A DNA stretch of 64,000 nucleotides, from the NCBI GenBank assembly GCA_020631355.1, contig JAHDHL010000002.1:227317-291316 (forward strand), given 5' to 3'. Positions 1 to 9,095 of the stretch are shown here, piece after piece. The translations under genes and the position numbers were made by a program. The stretch comes from Saprospiraceae bacterium (GTDB taxonomy: Bacteria; Bacteroidota; Bacteroidia; Chitinophagales; Saprospiraceae). The notes under the pieces were generated by a model, which saw only the letters and a list, made by a program, of their open reading frames with translations, was not told the DNA's origin and did not search any database. The number at the start of each line of letters is the position of its first letter. Within the stretch, counting starts at the first letter, position 1.

Positions 1-2
1 AC

Positions 3-2150
3 TATCCATTGGGTGGTAATTCGGGACCCTCCGAAATTGAAATCCTTTCGATGGAGCTGATTCCGGGTGCCAATTCCGCCTTGTACGGTGCTAATGCATT
101 CAATGGTTTACTGACCATACAAACCAAGTCTCCCTTTTATTACCAAGGACTCAGCGCCTATGCCAAGACTGGTATAACGACCCAGAAAGGTGAATCAACG
201 AATCCTTTTTTGGATATGGGATTCAGGTATGCCCATTCATTCAATGATAAATTGGCATTCAGACTCAGTTTGGGAACCATCCAGGCTACGGATTGGACTG
301 CCAATGATTATTCCTATCATATCGATACAAGGGATATTGCGAATCAGGATGTCTTATTGGCTTTGCCATCCAATCATCCGAATTTTGATGCAGTGAATGT
401 CTATGGCGACCATGTGCAAGCCCAAGTGGATTTGGATGGTAGCGGAGAATTGAGCCCCATCAATCGGACAGGAATCAAGGAAAAGGACTTGGTAGATTAC
501 AATGTCCAAACTTATAAGGGAAATGCACAGATTGCTTATAGGTTCAATGACCAACTGGAAGCATCCTATGATTATAGAATGGTTATATCGGATGGTATCC
601 TGAGGCATACGGCAGTATACCCTTTGGTCAACTTCAGACAACAGTTCCATAGGTTGGATCTAAAGGGGAAAGATTTTCAATTCAAGACCTATTATTCCTT
701 GGAAAATGCAGATGAAATATACTCTACCCAATCCGCTGGAGCCTATATAGAGACTAGGCGGAAGTCAAATGAGGATTGGGCTGACGACTACGGTATGGCT
801 TTCCAAGGACTTGTGAATGGAATTGCGGCCAGTGACCATGATGCAGCAAGGAATTATGCTGACCGGGATTTAGTGGAAATCGGAAGTGAATTATTCAATC
901 AATTCAGAAATGAGACACTCAACAATCCTGATTTCCCCAATGGGGGAGCCCAATTTTTCGAACAATCCCAATTATTCCATATGGATGGGAATTACAATAT
1001 CAGCCCCTTGGAACGTTACTTGGATTTGCAGGTGGGAGGAAGCTTCAGGAGATATGAGTTTTTCTCAGGCGGCAGTTTGTTCAATGATGGCCCATTGGGT
1101 TTCAACCAATCCATTCCCATGTGGGAATATGGTATGTATGTGCAAGGTGCCAAATCGTTGTGGAAAGAGAGGCTCAAGCTAAGGGCGTCCTTGAGATTGG
1201 ATAAGAATCAGAATTTCAAGGCTACACTGACTCCGAGGGTTTCGGCCGTAGTCGCATTGGATAAGAAAAAACAGCATTACTTCAGGAGTTCCTATCAAAG
1301 TGGCTTCAGGAATCCAGGTTCTCAGGAATCTTATTTCGCAGTGGATGTGGGGCCGGTCATTATTTTGGGTGGTGTGGAAAATAATCTGGATAATTATTCC
1401 GCTATCACTACGGACGGAAGTCTGATCGATGGTAAGACACTCCATGCGAACTTATACACGCTCCCCTCCTATTTGGAATTCTTGGATTCGGGTGACCCAA
1501 GCGTATTGACCCTGGCTAATCTTCCTTACATGGAACAAGAGAAAAATTCAACCATAGAAGTGGGATACAAGGGAATCATCAAGGAGAAACTATTCATTGA
1601 TATCAATTATTACCATACCCGTTACAGTAATTTTGCTGTTCGTATCAACACAGCCAGTCCGGATGTGGGTCGTATATATGCCATTTATACCAACATTACG
1701 GATGATATAGTTACCTCCCAAGGTATCGGAATGAAGCTGGATTATAGTCTGCCCCTGAACCTTAAACTGGGATTGGGTTATGAGTTCAGTCATTTCGATG
1801 CGGATGATGCTGTGGCCAATACACCCGGCTTCTTACCGAGCTTCAATACGCCCAAACACAGGCTGAATGCTTCCATTAGCCAAACGGACATCGCAGGAAC
1901 CGGTTTGGGATTCAATCTGAAGTATCGATGGTCTGATGATTATATATGGCAATCCCCATTCGGCCAGGGGAATATTGATTCATTTTCCGTGGTGGATCTT
2001 GCATTCACCTATTCTGTTCCCTCATTAAAATCCAATATTAAATTAGGTGCTGCCAACTTACTGAACCAAGGTTATAATACGGTATATGGCGGACCCAAAG
2101 TCGGAGGGATGTATTATATCTCCTGGACGTTTGATGATATGTTGAATTAA
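3..2150 (+). CDS. TonB-dependent receptor, 3' part (5' end outside window)
   Basis: Outer-membrane active-transport receptor, missing its signal peptide and the first part of the plug because the reading frame is open to the window edge. The visible start of the frame contains the end of the plug domain, with the typical stretch ELIPGANSALYGANAFNG, followed by about 600 residues of alternating aromatic/polar segments that fit a 22-strand beta-barrel. The chain ends in a short aromatic C-terminal strand (ISWTFDDMLN). The family imports siderophores, vitamins, glycans or peptides using TonB energy; nothing here identifies the substrate, and no SusD-like partner follows. The next gene starts 8 bases downstream on the same strand, so they may be cotranscribed. 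The apparent TTG at position 9 is an artefact of truncation, not a start. Confidence 0.88.
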   Translation, partial: YPLGGNSGPSEIEILSMELIPGANSALYGANAFNGLLTIQTKSPFYYQGLSAYAKTGITTQKGESTNPFLDMGFRYAHSFNDKLAFRLSLGTIQATDWTANDYSYHIDTRDIANQDVLLALPSNHPNFDAVNVYGDHVQAQVDLDGSGELSPINRTGIKEKDLVDYNVQTYKGNAQIAYRFNDQLEASYDYRMVISDGILRHTAVYPLVNFRQQFHRLDLKGKDFQFKTYYSLENADEIYSTQSAGAYIETRRKSNEDWADDYGMAFQGLVNGIAASDHDAARNYADRDLVEIGSELFNQFRNETLNNPDFPNGGAQFFEQSQLFHMDGNYNISPLERYLDLQVGGSFRRYEFFSGGSLFNDGPLGFNQSIPMWEYGMYVQGAKSLWKERLKLRASLRLDKNQNFKATLTPRVSAVVALDKKKQHYFRSSYQSGFRNPGSQESYFAVDVGPVIILGGVENNLDNYSAITTDGSLIDGKTLHANLYTLPSYLEFLDSGDPSVLTLANLPYMEQEKNSTIEVGYKGIIKEKLFIDINYYHTRYSNFAVRINTASPDVGRIYAIYTNITDDIVTSQGIGMKLDYSLPLNLKLGLGYEFSHFDADDAVANTPGFLPSFNTPKHRLNASISQTDIAGTGLGFNLKYRWSDDYIWQSPFGQGNIDSFSVVDLAFTYSVPSLKSNIKLGAANLLNQGYNTVYGGPKVGGMYYISWTFDDMLN

Positions 2151-2158
2151 TGGTCTGA

Positions 2159-3205
2159 ATGAGTAAGAAAGAAAGAATCTGGGGTTTTGATTATGTGCGG
2201 GCAATCTTGGCAGTGGTAGCTACCCATTTCCATACGGCATTTTTTGGTATCCGGATGCAGGATTTCCTACACCAACCTACATTCGGACCCGATTATTTCC
2301 CTAGTACCATCCAGATTGTATTCTTTAATTTTTTCTTTCATTCCATCCCGTCTTTTTTCATGATGTCCCTTTTTTTGATATACCATTTTAGGGAACAAAA
2401 AGGGATTTTCCAAAAAAGGCTGAATTATTTAGTGCAGCTTTTTTTATTCTGGTTTACGATGCAGAATATTTTATTATTCTTCACTAAAAGAGATCGTCTC
2501 AATTATTTATTTTCCGATTTCAATCTTACCTTACAATGGATTGTTTCTGGTGCCTATTCTGAATTCTGGTTTTTATTTTCCTTGATATCATTGGTTATTT
2601 TATTCTGGGGATATCTAATATTACAATCCCATTTTTCTTTTTTCAAAAAACGGAGCACACAGTGGGCCCTATTCATCATTGCCATCCTATTTGTATTAAC
2701 CATACCTTATTTCCATTCCAAGGATAATTACCTTATCCCATTGAGTTTCCTTCCTCTTATTTTCATTACTCCCATCATCTATCAATTATGGGTAAAAAAT
2801 AAAATAAATACTAAGTGGATTATAGGATTCGGCATAATATGGTTACTGGGTTCACTATTGGACTGGATTTTAAGAATAACATACACCGACCTTGATTATT
2901 TATTTATGGTTATACCGATGTTTGCTAGGTTTTCCATATCATTTGGTGCATTAATTATTATTTGTTCCGCTTTATTAATTCCCAAAAAACCACCCTCATT
3001 CATCAGGACATTATCCGATTACGCACTACCTATTTTCTGCGTACACTGGTTCGCACCCTATTGTTTGGAAATCATGGAATATTTGGTGGAATTAGGAATT
3101 AATATTTGGATAGCCGAAGCTATTGTTACTTTATACCGCGTAGCCTTCTCCATAGTCGTAGCCTATTTTGCTAGGAAAGTACCTTATCTGAATCGATATT
3201 TCTAA
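2159..3205 (+). CDS. Acyltransferase 3 family membrane protein (OafA-like)
   Basis: A 348-residue integral membrane protein with about ten hydrophobic helices. Near the N-terminus, FDYVRAILAVVATHFH gives the R-x10-H arrangement (R14, H25) that is the conserved catalytic signature of acyltransferase-3 proteins such as OafA. These enzymes O-acylate (usually O-acetylate) glycans or lipids at the cytoplasmic membrane. It begins 8 bases after the TonB-dependent receptor and its stop overlaps by 4 bases the convergent PhyH gene of the glycan-export operon. The context suggests it may decorate the exported product of that operon, which is inference. No signal peptide or SGNH domain is attached, so the size is typical of the stand-alone form. 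Confidence 0.8.
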   Translation: MSKKERIWGFDYVRAILAVVATHFHTAFFGIRMQDFLHQPTFGPDYFPSTIQIVFFNFFFHSIPSFFMMSLFLIYHFREQKGIFQKRLNYLVQLFLFWFTMQNILLFFTKRDRLNYLFSDFNLTLQWIVSGAYSEFWFLFSLISLVILFWGYLILQSHFSFFKKRSTQWALFIIAILFVLTIPYFHSKDNYLIPLSFLPLIFITPIIYQLWVKNKINTKWIIGFGIIWLLGSLLDWILRITYTDLDYLFMVIPMFARFSISFGALIIICSALLIPKKPPSFIRTLSDYALPIFCVHWFAPYCLEIMEYLVELGINIWIAEAIVTLYRVAFSIVVAYFARKVPYLNRYF

Positions 3206-4089
3206 AGCAACCCTCGGAGTTCCTTATTCTGATATGCATTCAATAATTCCTGCAATTCCTCTGGTGTCAGCATACCGGGCTTTCTTAGTAACTTCCTGGG
3301 TCTTATCCCCCCTAACATTTCTCCTTTAGTATAATCCTCATAAATCCTATGTGAATTATACGCATTCATGAATTGCACATCAATAGGAAAGATACCTATT
3401 CGTTCATTATCATTTGGCAACTGATACATCATTTGCATCGGTGCGGCTTCATGTGTAATGGCTATGGATGCAACCAATCGATTCTCATCACACGAATTGG
3501 GAACAGAGCCATGCAAGACCCTGTGGTCCCATAATATGGCTTCGCCAGCTTTGAGCGCTTCCATCCTAAGCAGCGGCACCAAATCCTCCTTGATGGGTTC
3601 GAAAGGACTTTGATACACCTGCATGGGCGTGAATCTTATGGGGTTAAAATCCTTATGACTTCCCGGAATGAATCCGATACCTCCCCGCTTTACCGGAACA
3701 TCATCCAATGCCATCCAGAGGGTGGCGGAATGATATCCTTTTTGTTCATCCACGAAGATCCAATCCTGATGAATACCAATCTCACTTCGTTCCTCTGCTC
3801 CTTTCTTGATGATGAAACTTCCTAGAAAAACCTTGTAATCAATGAAACAACGATCCAGTGCCGTAGTTATGATTTCACTTATGGACTGCCTAATCCTGTT
3901 TCCTTGGCTACTTCCGCACATTTCCACTGAGATGTGTATTCCATTATGGAATGGTAAATCATTTTTCAGATTATCATATAACTGAAGTAGCGCATTGCGT
4001 TCTTCGGTATTCAGGAATTCCATCTTGGTATAACCATCCCTGAGGAACCGTTCCTCGTATTCGTCTTTCCTTAATATCCTCGATTCCAT
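3202..4089 (-). CDS. PhyH-family Fe(II)/2-oxoglutarate dioxygenase (locus A, second)
   Basis: A 295-residue soluble protein of the phytanoyl-CoA dioxygenase (PhyH/PF05721) family, non-haem iron oxygenases that hydroxylate unactivated carbons using 2-oxoglutarate and O2. The metal triad is H107-x-D109 (in EIGIHQDW) and H193 (in VLHGSVPN), and R204 is the likely 2-oxoglutarate carboxylate ligand. The typical GFIPGSH turn lies between. It is the last gene of the minus-strand operon TMTC-like/Wzm/Wzt/PhyH/PhyH, 9 bases after the preceding PhyH gene. The phytanoyl name should not be taken literally: family members include ectoine hydroxylase and natural-product hydroxylases. The context argues for a glycan or lipid substrate (inference). 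Confidence 0.88.
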   Translation of the reverse strand: MESRILRKDEYEERFLRDGYTKMEFLNTEERNALLQLYDNLKNDLPFHNGIHISVEMCGSSQGNRIRQSISEIITTALDRCFIDYKVFLGSFIIKKGAEERSEIGIHQDWIFVDEQKGYHSATLWMALDDVPVKRGGIGFIPGSHKDFNPIRFTPMQVYQSPFEPIKEDLVPLLRMEALKAGEAILWDHRVLHGSVPNSCDENRLVASIAITHEAAPMQMMYQLPNDNERIGIFPIDVQFMNAYNSHRIYEDYTKGEMLGGIRPRKLLRKPGMLTPEELQELLNAYQNKELRGLL

Positions 4090-4098
4090 GAAATATGA

Positions 4099-4941
4099 TT
4101 AGGCGGATGTATATTCCCTTACCAATGACTTCATTTCATCAGCATTGACTGGTTTTTGGTCGTAAGGATAGGATTGTCTGAATCTGGCATGTTGGCTGGG
4201 TCGGGACTGGTAATCGTATACATAGAAGAATTCAGAATCGATTTCGTATTCCTCTACCCTATTGTTTTCCTTATCCAGATAATGAAAAAGCAACGGGGAT
4301 GTCTTCCTAGCCACTCCGAAAATCATGGCACAACGCATATCATCGGATCGGTTGGCTTCGGTAGAGTGAATGATATTCCCATCAAAAATAATGGCCTGTC
4401 CTTTTTTCATATCAAAAATGGTACGGTTCTCCTCAATCAAATTCCTCAATTCCTCATCCTGATAATCATAAATGGGTGGCACCATACAACTCCTGAAACT
4501 CCTTCGATACAGATGACTTCCCTCAAGTACGGAAATAGTACCATTGTGGCGATTGACATCCAACATCGGAATCCAGACGGTATAGCAGCTATCCTCAACG
4601 ATATCCACCAGGCTCCAATCCTGATGAAAATCAAATACACCTACTCCTGGCATCTTTACGTTGAATACAGGTTCGATGATTCTACATCCATTCAGAAAGG
4701 TTTCCAACTTGGGTTGTATGGTCTCCAATAAAAGTTGTTTTACTGCCATTTGATAAACAGGGTCGTGTCTTCTATGGCTACCAAAAAGCTCTGTATTGGG
4801 AATTTCAAAGTCATGGAGTCGGTCAAATTCCTTCTGGACATGATCCACCTCCTCTGCTGCCAGAAAGTCAAAGATGGCATACCCCCTATCTCTCAACTGC
4901 TGGTCCAGCCTATCATTCCTAAGTACCTGTTTTACCTGCAT
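4099..4941 (-). CDS. PhyH-family Fe(II)/2-oxoglutarate dioxygenase (locus A, first)
   Basis: A 280-residue PhyH-type oxygenase. The facial triad is H106-x-D108 (FDFHQDWS) and H192 (NIIHSTEAN), with R203 as probable 2-oxoglutarate-binding arginine, and the loop SVLEGSH is the family's conserved turn. After the catalytic core it carries EYEIDSEFFYVYD, a segment of the form D-x-x-F-aromatic-x-x-Y that recurs in most PhyH proteins of this window. It sits 67 bases downstream of the Wzt-like ATPase and 9 bases upstream of the second PhyH gene, so it is probably cotranscribed with the transporter. Sequence divergence from its neighbour suggests a different position or substrate of oxidation. The exact substrate is unknown. 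Confidence 0.88.
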   Translation of the reverse strand: MQVKQVLRNDRLDQQLRDRGYAIFDFLAAEEVDHVQKEFDRLHDFEIPNTELFGSHRRHDPVYQMAVKQLLLETIQPKLETFLNGCRIIEPVFNVKMPGVGVFDFHQDWSLVDIVEDSCYTVWIPMLDVNRHNGTISVLEGSHLYRRSFRSCMVPPIYDYQDEELRNLIEENRTIFDMKKGQAIIFDGNIIHSTEANRSDDMRCAMIFGVARKTSPLLFHYLDKENNRVEEYEIDSEFFYVYDYQSRPSQHARFRQSYPYDQKPVNADEMKSLVREYTSA

Positions 4942-5008
4942 GATTCTTTTCTCCTATTTGATAACAAGATACAAATATTAGATTGGCATCAATATTTTTG
5001 GGATGCTT

Positions 5009-6232
5009 CTATTCATTCAGGTATTCCAAGTTAAAATCAGAGGCAATCTTAAGCGGGATATAGTATTCGGTACCATTGATGGGTGGTTCGTGGCCTTGGA
5101 TATCAAGCGTTGCGAAGCTTGTATCCTTATATTTCATTTCCTCACTCACCCATACATTCAGCATGATGCGATACTGGGTGGGATAGAAAGTATTCGCAGG
5201 AATTTCCCATGTTATCTTTTTCTTTCCCTTTCGGACGGAATCATTCCAATGCAAGGTATTGATGGCAAAAAGACGGGTATCGAAAGGGTCTATCACGACT
5301 AAAGAAATGGCAACATCCTCATTTATATGACCCAATTCCTCATATTCCAATTCCAACAACACGGGCTTATCCCGATACAATGTAGCAGTCTGCTCCAAGG
5401 GATTGGTAATGGTCAACTGATGAATATCAATGAAATGATTCTCGAATACCTCATGCTCCAATGGATGGGGCGTAGATACCTTCTGTGTTCGTTCATTGGT
5501 ACTGTTTTCCATTTTCATGACTTCAAGCAGAGGACCTTTCCCCTTAACCTTTCCATTCTCCAACAGCAATACGGTATCTATCCATTCGCTGAGTTCGCCC
5601 AATGAATGACTCACTACGACAAAGCTTTTTCCTTGTTGATTCAATGCGATGACCCTATCCTTGCATTTTTGTCTAAATTCCTTATCCCCAACAGCTAGCA
5701 CCTCATCAAAAAGCATGATATCCCGATCCAGATGAGTTGCTTGGGCGAACGCCAAACGAAGAAACATACCGGATGAATAATACTTTACGGGCGTATCGAT
5801 GAATTTCTGTCCAATGCCACTGAAAGCTACAATCTCATCAAATCTTTCGGTTACTTCATTTTCATTAACACCTAATATCTTAGCATTGTAATGGATATTC
5901 TCCCTCCCTGTCAATTCCGGATGAAAACCTGAGCCTATATCCAATAATGAAGCTACGGTACCGTTGATGGTCAAGTGACCTGAAGTGGGTGCTGTCACGC
6001 CTGCAAGGAGCTGGAGCAAAGTGCTTTTCCCTGCACCATTCTGACCTATTACGCCTAAGGATTCTCCCTTACGCAATTCGAAGGAAACATCATGCAATGC
6101 CCAAAGTGCATCGGATTCATTTCTTTTTTGAGATACAAAAATGGATCGGATGAATTCATTGATGGACATGCTCTTTTGGTTCAGTAGATACCGTTTAGAT
6201 AAATTTTCCGCCTTGATGAGCAATTCCTTCAT
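5009..6232 (-). CDS. ABC transporter ATPase with Wzt-like C-terminal domain (locus A)
   Basis: A 407-residue nucleotide-binding subunit of a polysaccharide/teichoate-type ABC exporter. Residues 1-240 form the ATPase: Walker A GQNGAGKST (63-71), signature YSSGM (152-156), Walker B IMLFDE (172-177) and switch H209. The motif LLDIGSGFHPELTGREN is characteristic of the Wzt/TagH group. Residues ~250-400 form a beta-rich extension resembling the Wzt C-terminal domain, which in O-antigen exporters binds the end of the polysaccharide and so gives substrate selectivity. It lies 3 bases after the permease gene, and the two should form one complex at the inner membrane. The presence of the extension suggests recognition of a modified glycan end (inference). 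Confidence 0.92.
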   Translation of the reverse strand: MKELLIKAENLSKRYLLNQKSMSINEFIRSIFVSQKRNESDALWALHDVSFELRKGESLGVIGQNGAGKSTLLQLLAGVTAPTSGHLTINGTVASLLDIGSGFHPELTGRENIHYNAKILGVNENEVTERFDEIVAFSGIGQKFIDTPVKYYSSGMFLRLAFAQATHLDRDIMLFDEVLAVGDKEFRQKCKDRVIALNQQGKSFVVVSHSLGELSEWIDTVLLLENGKVKGKGPLLEVMKMENSTNERTQKVSTPHPLEHEVFENHFIDIHQLTITNPLEQTATLYRDKPVLLELEYEELGHINEDVAISLVVIDPFDTRLFAINTLHWNDSVRKGKKKITWEIPANTFYPTQYRIMLNVWVSEEMKYKDTSFATLDIQGHEPPINGTEYYIPLKIASDFNLEYLNE

Positions 6233-6235
6233 ATC

Positions 6236-7036
6236 CTAAATATAATCCACAAAATCTTTTTCCACTTGTGCAAAACGTTGCCATCCTGCAATCATGATGA
6301 TACATCCGATAGCAATTCCTATCAGAAATAAGACGGATGGTGTTTCGGTTCCCAACATGACCCAACGATAAGCTTCTATGATGCCCGCCATAGGGTTGAA
6401 GTAAATCCAGAAACGATATCTTTCAGGAATGACCTCAGGCGTATAAAATACGGGAGTCAACCAAAATCCAAAGTTGATGATGGTCGTAATGAAATGGGAA
6501 AAATCACGAACCCTGATACTCAACTGACTCGTCCATAGTGCGAGGCCGAATCCCATACAAAAATTCAATATCAGAATAATGGGAATGAAAATGACCGTCC
6601 ATTGAAACGGATGTCCCAGAATGATTTGGATGATAAAAAATATGAGCAATGATATCATGAATTCTACCAAGCCCAACAAACTCTTATAAACTGGCAGAAC
6701 TATCTTGGGAAAATAATTTTTCTTGATAATCTGTGCTTCATGAATGATGGATTGCCCTGCCGAGTTGAGGATATCCATGAAATAAGCCCAGGCCATTAAT
6801 CCACATAAAGCCACTAGTGCATAAGGTGCATTCAAAGAGGAAATGGGCATGATGACACTAAAAAAGAAACTATAAATCCCGAGATAGACCAAGGGTTTCA
6901 AGACAGCCCAAAACATCCCTAATGCTGTTTGGGCATATCTGATCTTGAGTTCCCGCCTTACCATGGATACAATCAGGGAACGATAGGATATTACTTCCCT
7001 GAATGATGTGATGATATGCCTCCCCTCATTTTTCAC
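6236..7036 (-). CDS. ABC-2 type permease, Wzm-like (locus A)
   Basis: A 266-residue ABC-2 membrane protein with about six transmembrane helices, the membrane half of a polysaccharide exporter. The N-terminal cytoplasmic stretch RRELKIRYAQTALGMFWAVL is the typical interfacial helix of Wzm/TagG permeases, and IIKKNYFPKIVLPVY is the conserved cytoplasmic coupling segment. It is packed 5 bases after the TMTC-like gene and 3 bases before the Wzt-like ATPase. It is clearly related, but not identical, to the permease at 46533-47357; IIKKxYFPKxVLP is shared. Its job would be moving a lipid-linked glycan from cytoplasm to periplasm. Substrate unknown. Confidence 0.92.
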   Translation of the reverse strand: MKNEGRHIITSFREVISYRSLIVSMVRRELKIRYAQTALGMFWAVLKPLVYLGIYSFFFSVIMPISSLNAPYALVALCGLMAWAYFMDILNSAGQSIIHEAQIIKKNYFPKIVLPVYKSLLGLVEFMISLLIFFIIQIILGHPFQWTVIFIPIILILNFCMGFGLALWTSQLSIRVRDFSHFITTIINFGFWLTPVFYTPEVIPERYRFWIYFNPMAGIIEAYRWVMLGTETPSVLFLIGIAIGCIIMIAGWQRFAQVEKDFVDYI

Positions 7037-7041
7037 TCTAT

Positions 7042-8970
7042 CTATTCGGATAATAAATCCAAGAACTGCTGGCTGACTCCCACCCCCAAGGATTGGGCCT
7101 TACTTACATCCGATCTTGCATTCTCCTTTTGTCCTAATAGGAAATATGCCTTGGCTCTACTAACATAATATCTCCCATTCTCAGGATGTTCTTCTATTGC
7201 AATGGAAATATAATTGGTACTTTCCTGATAATTCCCTAATCGTTCTTCGATGACTCCTTTCAGGTAATTCATTTCAGGGTCCCGTGGATAAAAATTGAGG
7301 TACTTCTGATAACTATCCGCTGCCTTTTGGAATTCCCCTTGGTTAATATAAATCTTGCCCAAGTTCCGATAGGCATCCAAACTAAACAAGCCCATACTTA
7401 CTGCCTTTTCCAAGTCAGCTATGGCTTCAGTTTCCTTGCCCAGCTTGGCGAGAACACCTCCTCTTGCACCATATCCCCGTTGGTCCTCAGGGTATTGTAC
7501 AATGAATTGATTCAAGTTTTTCAATGCCTTATCCAAGTCATCATTCTTGAAAGCATACACTGCACTATTCATTAGGGCTTCTTTCAGATTGGGATTCAGC
7601 TTCAATGCCTTGGCATAATAGTCATTCGCTTTTTCTTCATCCCCCTGATTGTAGTAATACAGACCTAAGTTATTATAACCTATTTCCTCATTGGGATATT
7701 CCTGAATCAATTGCGTGAACAGGGTCTCAGAATTCTTCCAGGTATAAGTCCTTAGGTGGGATAGGCCTACGAATATCAGAATTAAAATACCTGTAAGATA
7801 CAAGGCATACTTCTCCCTTACCCTTGGGGTTACCATCTCCACCACACCCAACACCATTACGACCATACCGAAAAGTGGCAGGTAGGTATATCTATCCGAC
7901 ATGAAATTCGTACCTGTTACCGGAATCAGTAATATAGGTGACAACATCAGTAGATAAAGTCCCAACCCCAAGTAGATTGTAGTTTGTTCATTCCCTTTCC
8001 AAATGCCCCAGATAAATGTAATCAGAACTAATAGTGGGGATAACAATAAAAGGATGGAATGTTCATCCAAATAAGAATCATACGGAAAGATGATTGACTG
8101 TTTGAATGGCACTACGATATGGCTTGCATAGGCGACTATTTTCAATAGCATGACCCAGATTGCCGTAAGGGTTGCGCCTAAATTGGATATAGGAAAGACG
8201 GGACTCACTATTTCATTCAATCCTGATAAATCTGCGGTCAAGGTGGCGTATTTGTCCGGAGTAATGGCATAGAATACCAAGGCAGCCAAAAGTGCCAAAA
8301 CGGGTATTCCGATAAAAAATCGGTTTCTCCATCCTGACCATTCCTCTTTTTTAAAAAGAAATACCCAAACCAAAACCAAGGGTAATGTAACCGCCAAGGC
8401 CTTGGAAAGGAATGAACACAAGAACAATAAGACTACCAAGCCCCAACCGAGTACAGGGCTGATTTTGCTATCCAGAATTCGTAGGAAAACATATACGGCT
8501 CCCAGATAGAAACAACCGAACATCGTATCCTCCAATTCTGATGCCCAAGCAATCGATTCCACTTTCAATGGATGGACTGCCCAAAACAAGGCTCCAAGGA
8601 AAGACCACTGGGTCTTAAATTCCAAATTACTTTTTGACAATAAATTCCTCAATATGGAGAATGCATAAACAGCAGCTACCAAATGAAAGAGTAGACTGAT
8701 TGCATGAAAAGCAAAAGGGGACAATCCGAACCATTCATGTATCGTTTTGTATATTATGAATACCAATGGTTTGTAATCCGAACTTCCAAACTGGAATGAA
8801 AAGACGGAACCTATGGTATCCCAATGACCACTCGTCACGATGGTATTCTCCAATATGAGGAATGGATCATCAAAATTGACGAACCCATTGGAAAATACAG
8901 GGAAGAATGCCAGAATGCACAAGGCCATCATTCCCAATATTGAATATCTTGATCCGATTAGTTTTTCCAT
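7042..8970 (-). CDS. TMTC-like membrane protein with C-terminal TPR repeats
   Basis: A membrane protein of about 640 residues. The first ~410 residues hold roughly a dozen hydrophobic helices and the GT-C-like features GFVNFDDPFLILEN (acidic pair in the first periplasmic loop) and HPLKVESIAWASELED. Both are characteristic of the TMTC / DUF1736-type family, whose eukaryotic members are O-mannosyltransferases. The last ~210 residues are TPR units (for example YNNLGLYYYNQGDEEKAN). It heads the minus-strand operon that continues into Wzm, Wzt and two PhyH genes. A role as a polyprenyl-phosphate-sugar-dependent glycosyltransferase is plausible from family knowledge. I prefer ATG at 8970 (MEKLIGSRYS) because the alternative start at 8985 only adds five residues. 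Confidence 0.8.
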   Translation of the reverse strand: MEKLIGSRYSILGMMALCILAFFPVFSNGFVNFDDPFLILENTIVTSGHWDTIGSVFSFQFGSSDYKPLVFIIYKTIHEWFGLSPFAFHAISLLFHLVAAVYAFSILRNLLSKSNLEFKTQWSFLGALFWAVHPLKVESIAWASELEDTMFGCFYLGAVYVFLRILDSKISPVLGWGLVVLLFLCSFLSKALAVTLPLVLVWVFLFKKEEWSGWRNRFFIGIPVLALLAALVFYAITPDKYATLTADLSGLNEIVSPVFPISNLGATLTAIWVMLLKIVAYASHIVVPFKQSIIFPYDSYLDEHSILLLLSPLLVLITFIWGIWKGNEQTTIYLGLGLYLLMLSPILLIPVTGTNFMSDRYTYLPLFGMVVMVLGVVEMVTPRVREKYALYLTGILILIFVGLSHLRTYTWKNSETLFTQLIQEYPNEEIGYNNLGLYYYNQGDEEKANDYYAKALKLNPNLKEALMNSAVYAFKNDDLDKALKNLNQFIVQYPEDQRGYGARGGVLAKLGKETEAIADLEKAVSMGLFSLDAYRNLGKIYINQGEFQKAADSYQKYLNFYPRDPEMNYLKGVIEERLGNYQESTNYISIAIEEHPENGRYYVSRAKAYFLLGQKENARSDVSKAQSLGVGVSQQFLDLLSE

Positions 8971-9095
8971 AACTATGCAGGACAAGATACGAAAGCTTTG
9001 CTTGTATGGATATTTGTGGCAATAATTTTGTATTTATCCTGTAAAATCCAAACACATCCTACGCTTTTGCGTAGGCTATATAAACTGTATACAAC

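Noticed and set aside
4156..4731. 191-codon plus-strand open frame opposite a PhyH gene
   Set aside because: No recognisable domain and fully contained within a PhyH gene with intact catalytic residues on the other strand.
3202..4941. Literal phytanoyl-CoA degradation pathway
   Set aside because: No CoA ligase, lyase or beta-oxidation genes accompany the PhyH genes; the neighbours are exporter subunits, so the family name is not evidence of function.
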